Below are positions 57,361-64,000 of a DNA stretch of 64,000 nucleotides, one piece after another. The number at the start of each line of letters is the position of its first letter. The stretch's first letter is position 1. The DNA comes from Podocnemis expansa (Eukaryota; Chordata; Testudines; Podocnemididae). The notes beneath the pieces are model-generated. The model was given only the letters and a program-made list of their open reading frames with translations, had not been told where the DNA came from and made no database searches. The translations under genes were made by a program, and so were the position numbers. The stretch spans positions 49,144,661 through 49,208,660 of the forward strand of contig ML681989.1 of assembly GCA_007922195.1 (NCBI GenBank). The letters run 5' to 3'.

Positions 57361-58192
57361 TTCCAGAGGGGAGTTAATCTAGTTCAGCAAAACAGCAAGG
57401 AGTCTTGCGGCACTCAAAGGCTAACAAATTTATGTATTGCATGAACTTTCATGAGAGAAAATCTCGGGGGAAAAAAGCAACTTGACAGGAAGCTATTTAT
57501 GAAGAGCCACAGGGACAGAATCTTTGGGACAAAGATGGTGCTTGTGGAGTGGAACAAATAATTAGTCCAAACCTCATCTTCAGCATTTGGTTGGTAAATT
57601 CAGTTTTCTTCCTCAAAGCGTTTCTACTGGTGTTTGGAAGATGACACAATGGAGATAATATATGTTTTTGCAGAGTCCTGGGGGAAAGGAAGAGAACATT
57701 GTACAACTGAAATAATTCAACAGGAGAAATCAAATGTGCGTGACTTAATGTACAGAATTCAATCTGTAACAAAAAAGCAGATTTATTTATTGTGTGAGCT
57801 TTCATGGGAGAAAATCCCACTTCACTGGCCGCTTGAAGATGGGAAACTTATAGAATAGGAGGAAAATAAATGCAGGGAAGTAGAAGTCATAGGTCAGACT
57901 GTTACAGCAAATCAAAGCAGTTGTTTAGATTCAAACTGTAGGGAACATCACCTTGGATGGAGGTCAGATAAAAGCAGTTGTCTAGGAAAAGAACCCAGAA
58001 TTCTTATTTAACTGTAAGGCAATGGTGTCAAATTTACATATGAATTCTAATTCTACAGTTTCTCTTTGAAGCTTTGATTGTAATCCATTTGTCTAAGTAC
58101 AGCTATTAACATATCATCAATGGAGTGAGCGAGGAGAGTGAAGTGTTCTCTTATTGTTTTTTTTAATGTTGTTGCTCATGTCAGCCTTGTGT

Positions 58193-58525
58193 TCATTTAT
58201 CCTTTTGCTCAGAGACTGTCCTGTTTCTATGATGTATAAGGCAGAGAGGAATTGCTGGCACATGGTAGCATAAAATCACTTTGGTGGCCGAGCAAGTGAA
58301 TGAGCCCTTTGATGCAGTAGCTGGTTTGATTAGGTCCTGTGATGGTGTTTCTTGTGCAGATATATGGGCAAAGTTGGCAGTGTGGTTTGTTGCAGGGATG
58401 TGTGCCTGCTTTAATATTTCTGTTGTTTGGTCTGTAGTTGCTGGTAAAGATCTGTTTAAGATTAGGGGGCTGTCTGTAGGTGAGGAGAGGTCTGTCTCCC
58501 AAGGCTTGAGAGAGTGAGGGATCAT
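58193..58525 (-). pseudogene. Penelope-like C-terminal linker and endonuclease remnant
   Basis: Two overlapping minus frames carry RQPPNLKQIF, ATNHTANFAH or its frame partner HPCNKPHCQLCPYI, and ITGPNQ. The CNKPHCQLCP cysteines precede the GIY-YIG endonuclease in this family. After 58200 a remnant with TGQSLSKRI-like residues can be read in broken frames, consistent with the endonuclease. Inactive. Confidence 0.65.
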
Positions 58526-58804
58526 CTTTTAGAATAGGCTGTAGGTCCTTAATGATCTGTTGTAGAGGTCTGATTTGGGGGTTGTATGTGATGACTAGTG
58601 GAGTTCTATTGTTTTTTTCTTGCGCCTCTCCTGCAGCAGTTGACCTTGGGGTACCCGTCTGGCTCTGTCAGTCTGTTTTCTTACTTCCACAGGTGGGTAC
58701 TGATGATTTAAGAATGCTTGATAGAGATCCTGAAAATATCTGTCTGTGTCTGAGGGATCAGAGCAAATATGGTTATATCTTAGGGCTTGGCTGTAGACAA
58801 TGGA

Positions 58805-59236
58805 TCATGTGGTGTGTTTTGAATGGAAGCTCAAGGGATGTAGATAACTATACCGATCAGTAGGTTCACGGTATAGAGTGGTGTTGATGTATCCATCCAT
58901 AATTTGTACTGTAGTGTCCAGAAAGTGGATCTGCTGTGTCGAATGTTCCAGGTTAAGTTTGATTGTGGAGTGGAAACTGTTGAAATCTCTGTGGAAATCT
59001 TCAAGAGCATCCCTGCCATGGGTCCAGATGATGAAGATATCATCAGTGTAGCGTAGGTAAAGGAGAGGTGTTTTGGGATGAGACTTGAGGAAACATTGTT
59101 CTAAGTCGCCCATAAAAATGTTGGCATGTTGTGGGGCCATGTGGGTACCCGCAGCAGTGCTGCTGACTCGGAGGTATAAATTATCCTCAAACCTGAAATG
59201 GTTGTGGGTGAACACACAGTCACAAAGTTGAGTCAC
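58805..59236 (-). pseudogene. Penelope-like reverse transcriptase, catalytic part
   Basis: A 143-codon frame containing TQLCDCVFTHNHFRFEDNLY, AAGTHMAPQHANIFMGDLEQ, LLYLRYTDDIFIIWTHG (catalytic Asp pair at 59039-59044), IHFLDTTVQIMDG and NTTLYREPTDRYSYLH. Upstream, the frame is lost, and 59304-59507 holds the preceding segment (IQSTGERPENTILATID) in another frame. It copies RNA at the target in active relatives. This copy is broken. Confidence 0.85.
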
Positions 59237-59303
59237 AAGATGTGCTGTGGTGTCATCTGGGATGGCTCTTCTAATAGCTTGTAGTCCATCATTGTGTGGG
59301 ATG

Positions 59304-59507
59304 TTATTGTAAAGAGTTTCTATCTATAGTAGCCAGGATGGTGTTTTCTGGACGCTCACCAGTGGATTGGATTTTCCTCGGGAAGTCCGTGGTGTCTGGA
59401 AGACAGCTAGAAGTGTTGATTGCATAGGGTCTGAGGAGTCCACATAGCCAGATAGGCCGGCAGTAAGAGTGCCAATGCCTGAGATGATGGGGTTTCTGGG
59501 GTTTCAT
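59304..59507 (-). pseudogene. Penelope-like reverse transcriptase, N-terminal part
   Basis: 67-codon frame with FPRKIQSTGERPENTILATID, which precedes the THNHFRFEDN segment in the family. A further frame supplies residues like KPQKPHHL upstream. A frameshift near 59300 separates it from the catalytic part. Confidence 0.65.
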
Positions 59508-59720
59508 TTTTATGGATTTTAGGTAGTAGATAGAATATCCCTGGTTGGGATTCTGGTGGTGTGTCTGTCCTTATTTGTTTCTGTGCTGCCTTAGGGAGTT
59601 TCTTGAGCAGGTGTTGTAATTTCTTTTGGTACTCTTCAGTGGGGTCAGAGAAAAGAGGCTTGTAGAATGTTGTGTTGGAGAGTTGTTTATAGATGGAGAC
59701 TCTGAACTACCTTCTCCTTC

Positions 59721-60055
59721 CTAAATATGACCTCAGCCAATCAAGGTGGAGTTTGTTCCCAAAGTCTTATCTGCCTTGAACTTCTGCTTCTAGCCAGTCA
59801 GCTGTACCTGCTTTGTGGATTAATGGAAGATTTCATGATCTCCAAGGCTGGCTATTACCTTTCATGAGCAGTGAATTCACATTCCAAAAATAAAATATGC
59901 TACTGCTGTATAGGAACTTATGGAATTGCATTCTTTTGGGAGGACCCTCTCTGGTGTCCTGGTGCAGTGTTAGATTGTATTGTAGTAATGCTGTCACTGT
60001 TTTAAGTCATAAAACAGTCCTGTATTTTCACTTCATAGCACCTGTCTGATAATGA
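59721..60055. other. Spacer
   Basis: I see nothing identifiable. Confidence 0.5.
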
Positions 60056-60063
60056 CCTTAGAC

Positions 60064-60848
60064 CAGAGGTCGGCAACCCAACAGAGCAGAAGAACCAGAA
60101 CCCACCCCCCACTCCTCCATCACCACAACTGCATGAGCCCAAGCCAGCCCAGTGGCCATGCCGCAACCCCCTAGCACTGGCAGGTTGTATGTGGGTGGCG
60201 TGTACTCGCTCCATCCCTCCGTTCACTGGCGGGGTGGAGCAGCGCTGCCCTGCTAACCCCCAGCTGGCTGCTCCTCCTAAGAGAGGCCGGTGGAGAGCTG
60301 CAGCTTGTGGAGGCAGGGCCCTGGAGTGGCATGCTCCGCAGAGTTCAGGCTGCTTCAAGCCAGCCACCCCAGAGCTGAATGGGCCTGCCAGGGCCTGGGG
60401 GCGAGGCGGCCTCTCTTCAGGCCTGGAGTGGCCAGGTCGAAGGGCCCTGCACTCCACGGAGCAGGCCATTCCAGGGCCCCTCCTTTGCAAGCTGCAGCTC
60501 TCCGCTGGCCGCTCTTGGGAGGGACAGCTGGCTGGGGATAGACAGGGCAGCGCTGCTCCCCCACCACTGGAGGGAGGGAGGGACGGAGGGAATGCGCATT
60601 GACTGCGCCCCCATGCCAGCACTAGGGGCCACAGTGCAGCTGCTGGGCTGCTTCCGACTCATTCGGTTCTGGTGGGAGGCTGGGGAGTTAGCCCAGCACC
60701 CTGAAAGTGGGAGCCTGCAGCAGCCAGGAGCCCCCTTATTCAGCCCTGATGGGGTCAGCCTGGAGTCCCCACAGCACACCTGGCTCCCTGGAGAGGTTGC
60801 TAGGGAGCCAGAAGGGGGCGCTCAGGGAGCCTGTATTGCTGGTCCCCA
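60064..60848. mobile_element. Long-palindrome hAT MITE, 785 bp, inverted relative to 55322-56121
   Basis: Starts CAGAGGTCGGCAACCC and ends ATTGCTGGTCCCCA. Flanking ccttagac (60056-60063) and ccttagtc (60849-60856) match 7/8 with central TA. Its two internal arms are inverted, and the whole element reads opposite to 55322-56121 ('caacagagcagaagaacc' here, 'cttctgctctgttgggc' there). Confidence 0.8.
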
Positions 60849-60904
60849 CCTTAGTCTCTTGAACAAAACATCAACACGCACAAAGCAATAAAATACACAG
60901 ATTA

Positions 60905-61045
60905 AAGACTTCTCGAGGGTTGGCTGTGTTAGTCTGTGTACAGCAAAACCAACAAGAGTCCTCTTGGCACCTTATAGACTAACAGATTTCTTCAGGCATA
61001 AGCGCTTTGTGGGCTCCAGTCCACTTCATCAGATGCATGAAGTGG
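60905..61045 (-). repeat. Penelope-type terminal repeat
   Basis: Well-preserved copy: 'ggctgtgttagtctgtg', 'aagagtcctcttggcacc', 'gggctccagtccacttcatc', 'agatgcatgaagtgga'. Followed by a TG/CA microsatellite (61063-61101). Confidence 0.7.
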
Positions 61046-62000
61046 AAACTACAGTTGAGAGGGGTGTGTGTGGGGGTGTGTGTGTATACACACACACACA
61101 CATATGCCGGGATGGAGGAGTGCATGTGTTAGCAAAGTTTTCAGTGGGCAGATGGGGCCAATTCACACCAGTTGATCAAGGGAAAGAATGTGTGAATAGG
61201 GACAATAACTTTTTGCAATGTGCTAACCATGAAAAGACTAAAATTGTTAGAAGATTAAGACCTAAATTAAAATAATTCTGAAAGCCATAAAATAATATCT
61301 TTGCACTTAGGCTGATGACTGTGTGCTTGATAGCTGAGACCAGAGCAGACCTGAGTGGGTAAAGAGTCTCCAGGGAGGAAGCCCAGGGAGCATGGCTCCT
61401 TTTAAGGGCCTGGAGTGTTTAAAGACTTATTAGAGTAGTACCCCTGAAGGGGTCGGTTTGAGTTGTGTTTTATACTGACTATGTGGTTGGACGGCTGAGT
61501 CACTAGAAACTAAGGATATAAGGGACTAAAACGTTTAAATGGTAAGCAGCTATCTTACCGTTTATTACTTAGTTTAAACATTGCCCTAGGGAAGTGGGAG
61601 AGGTGCCCAGCCCAGTGCCACTCCCTGCAAGCAAGAGCTGTCTGGCTGTGGCAAGCCCTCCTCATCCCCCTCCTGTACACAACTGCAGCTGGGTAGCTCT
61701 TGCTTGGGAGCCAAGCCCAGCACAAGAGCTGCCCCCTGCAGCTCAGTAAGTACGCGCCTGGGGGAACTCACAGTGGTTGCAAAAGCTGCCCAGCTGGCTC
61801 CCTCCACTCTACTTTAACTGTTTAAACATTCCATTTGTAGAATGTTTAGAAGGATTAGTAATTAAAGCAATTTTTACAGTTTTTGCAGCCACCAGAGAAA
61901 CTGCCAGAAGGGATCAGCACAAACTGACAAGTACAGACATGCAGTCATACAAGGGGGCATGCTAAAAAAGGTGGGTGCCCATCTGTAGTAGAGGGGGACA
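61046..62000. other. TG/CA repeat and anonymous DNA
   Basis: (TG)n followed by (CA)n at 61063-61101, an inverted dinucleotide pair. After that I see no gene. 61320-61560 resembles the start of the unclassified repeat described next. Confidence 0.5.
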
Positions 62001-62930
62001 GTTACCTACTGACCAAGAGATAGCTGGGCACCAGCACTCCCCCTACTGGTGTGAAGAGGCCTTTTATAAGAGCCCGGACTGGAACCAAAGTGGCAGCCGG
62101 AGGGAGTGGGAGGACTATATAAGGGGCCAGACCAGGCAGCCAGGAGAGAAACAGAGAGGGAGATGGTTGCTGCCACTGGCAGGTCTCCCGCCCTGGGAGC
62201 CAGAGAGGTCTGACTGACAGCAAGATCTCCTTCCCCATGAAAGCCGAGGGGAAGAACCCTAGCCAGCTGCTGTGCCCCTAGAGAAAACTCCCACAGGGGA
62301 AGACATGGATGAGCTTCCCTCAGTAGAGAGCCTGGGGCCAGGGAATCAGCCTGAGACCTATGAGGACCTTGATGAGCTTCCCTCTGCTGGTGAAGGCAGT
62401 GAGCTGGCTACCCCAGACCTGTGCAATCTGGAGGAACTCCCACTGGCAGATGAAGCCAAATTACCCATGTTGCCACCCAAATATAGCGAGGGCTTGACTG
62501 GAATGCCCTGGGGAACCTACCTGGAGGACAATGAGGACTATGTACCCCAGGTATCGTGGGAGGCAGTGGGAAGGAGGTAGCCCAGGGGCAGTTTGGTATG
62601 TCAGTGTGTTTTGGCAGGAGCCCTGCTGTCATAGTGGTACCCTGTGCTTGTCACTAGTAGGGCCCTGGGCTGGAACGCAGTGGAGTGGGTGGGCCTGTGT
62701 TCCCCTTCCCTCCTCTGCTGCCGTCCAGGTTACTGGGCGCTTGCCTTACCCCTCTCTGGGGTTGAAGGCCCATGAACTACTGAGACTGTGGGTTTGCCTT
62801 CTTGTGCTGGGGGATTGCTGGGGTGCCACTCTCAAGTTTCACCCTGCCCCCAACAAGGCACGAAGGTGCTGGAGGCGGGGCTGCTGAGGGCAGCCCCTGC
62901 TTACACCACCCCATTACAAAGAGCAAGAGA
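61320..62930 (+). repeat. Unclassified dispersed repeat or LTR-type remnant
   Basis: Phrases such as 'acccctgaaggggtcgg', 'gttggacggctgagtcact' and 'ttgaaggcccatgaact' are ones I associate with a common turtle/crocodilian dispersed repeat, but I cannot name the superfamily and found no paired ends. Contains the acidic frame 62272-62580. It is followed by A-rich sequence and a CR1. Confidence 0.35.
62272..62580 (+). CDS. Acidic 102-codon ORF of unknown function
   Basis: The protein has an internal imperfect repeat: MDELPSVE, LDELPSAGE and LEELPLADE, each followed by a short linker, with many Asp and Glu. No known domain is recognised. It lies in the unclassified repeat and has no obvious promoter or splice context, so it may be a fossil of a retroelement protein or chance. 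The start is the first ATG of the frame. Confidence 0.3.
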   Translation: MPLEKTPTGEDMDELPSVESLGPGNQPETYEDLDELPSAGEGSELATPDLCNLEELPLADEAKLPMLPPKYSEGLTGMPWGTYLEDNEDYVPQVSWEAVGRR

Positions 62931-62939
62931 AAAAAGAAA

Positions 62940-64000
62940 GAACATGAAGATCTTTGACTTCCAAGGATGGAGAGCTAATGACCAATGAAGAGTTTAATGC
63001 CCACTTTAATTTAGTTTTCAAATAAAAAGCCTAATGATGACCAGATACTCAATACAGTTAATGTTAAGAACAAAGAGGAAGGAACATGAGCCATATAGTG
63101 ACAAAATAGGTTAAAGAATATTTAGGAAATTTAGATATATTCAAATTACTGAGGCCTGAGGAAATTTGTTTTAGGTACTTTAGGAACTAGCTGACACAAT
63201 CAAGGAACCATTAGTAATTATCTTCAAGAACTCATGGAAAATGAGTGAGGTCCCAGAGGACTGGAGAAGGGCAAACATAGTACCTATCTTTAAAATGGGA
63301 TCAAAGAGGACCTGGGGAATTATAAACCAGTCAGTCTGACTTTGATATCTGGAAAGATACTGGAACAAATGATTCAACAATCTTTCTGAAAGTATCTAAA
63401 AGACAATGGGGTTATAAGGAATAACCAACATAGGTTTGTCAAGGACAAATCAGGTCAAACCAGTCTAATTTCTATGTTTAAGAGCAATTTGCCATGTGGG
63501 TGGAGAGAAGCAATATATGTATCTTAATTCTTGTAAGGCTTTTGACATAGTCCCATTTGACATTCTCATCAACAAACTAAGTTGGATCTAGATGAATTTA
63601 CTGTAAGGTAGATGTACAACTGGTTGAAAGACCATCTTCAAACAAGAGTTTCCAATGGTTTGCTGTTCAAATATAGGGATGTATCCAGTGAGGTTCCTTG
63701 GGGTCAGTGCTGGATCCAGTACTAGTCAGTGTTTTCATTAATGACTTTGATAATTGAGTGGACAATGTGCTTAAAAATTTGCTGATGACACCAAGCTAGG
63801 AAGAGTTGGAGGCACTTTAAATAACAGGATTAGAATCCAAAACTACGCTGAGACATCGGATAATTGGTTTGAAATAACAAGATGAAATTCAGCGAGAGCA
63901 AGTGCAAAATACTTCATTTAGGAACAAGAAATCAAATTCCCAACTACAAAATGAAGTTTAACTGTGGGGAATTACTACTGAATGGAATGTGGGGGTTAGT
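62940..64000 (+). mobile_element. CR1 LINE, reverse-transcriptase region, running off the right edge
   Basis: Frames on the plus strand, broken by indels, read VPEDWRRANIVPIFKMGS (63249-63303), then NYKPVSLTLISGKILEQMIQ, an RFVKDKSGQTSL block (63431-63469), then KAFDIVPF and, near 63780, LADDTKLGR with the catalytic ADD. This order is that of CR1 reverse transcriptase. It has many frameshifts and stops and is clearly inactive. The 5' endonuclease half is absent, and the 3' part is outside the window. Confidence 0.85.

Larger units (their letters stand above)
57361..59720 (-). mobile_element. Penelope-like retroelement, decayed
   Basis: Minus-strand coding remnants run from about 59510 to 58000. 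Beyond the coding end lies the terminal repeat (57770-57860), and a second copy of the same terminal sequence in the same orientation lies at 57361-57480, separated by an unrelated 57490-57765 stretch. The reverse-transcriptase motifs (YTDDIFIIW, GTHMAPQ, HFLDTTV) are those of Penelope-like elements. The copy has several frameshifts and stops. Confidence 0.8.

Noticed and set aside
1..64000. CRISPR array, bacterial operon or phage content
   Set aside because: No regularly spaced direct repeats, no Shine-Dalgarno-spaced gene clusters; the repeat families are vertebrate.

Overview
This window looks like non-avian sauropsid nuclear DNA, most likely turtle. A crocodilian is the alternative. The evidence is the repeat population: CR1 LINEs, a tRNA/CR1 chimeric SINE fragment, DIRS tyrosine-recombinase retrotransposons, a Penelope-like element, many hAT-type miniature elements and an R4-like retrotransposon. 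I could support no host protein-coding exon, rRNA or functional tRNA. Nearly every long reading frame belongs to, or is an antisense shadow of, a mobile element. There is one 100-N assembly gap at 3113-3212.

Left part (1-24 kb): mostly anonymous AT-rich DNA with scattered MITEs. It holds one outstanding element at 3213-6690 on the minus strand: an R4/Dong-like non-LTR retrotransposon with an uninterrupted 1020-codon ORF (reverse transcriptase, CCHC finger, restriction-like endonuclease). It is bounded by TA-rich microsatellites and has a tRNA-like A-box/B-box leader. Middle (24-37.7 kb): a DIRS remnant (24927-26633), a 980-bp hAT with an exact 8-bp duplication (26855-27834), and a hAT (29780-37232) that swallowed a 5.15-kb DIRS element (30623-35776). 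Another hAT sits exactly in the first one's duplicated target site.

Right part (39.5-51.5 kb): a DIRS element on the plus strand (39564-51485) retains gag, RNase H and tyrosine-recombinase remnants. It is interrupted by three hAT insertions. The last hAT itself contains a second, minus-strand 5.04-kb DIRS. From 51.8 to 64 kb come inverted-arm MITEs, two long-palindrome hAT MITEs in opposite orientation, a decayed minus-strand Penelope-like element, an unclassified repeat with an acidic ORF, and a CR1 fragment running off the right edge.

The most interesting signals are the intact R4-like element with its tRNA-like head and microsatellite target; three DIRS copies that seem to share the same loss of RNase H and recombinase while keeping gag and, in the two longer copies, terminal repeats and the internal complementary region; the central-TA target-site signature of most hAT insertions; and evidence that an abundant SINE-like repeat here is the terminal part of a Penelope-like element. 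Family assignments rest on motifs and memory of the families; no database search was possible.
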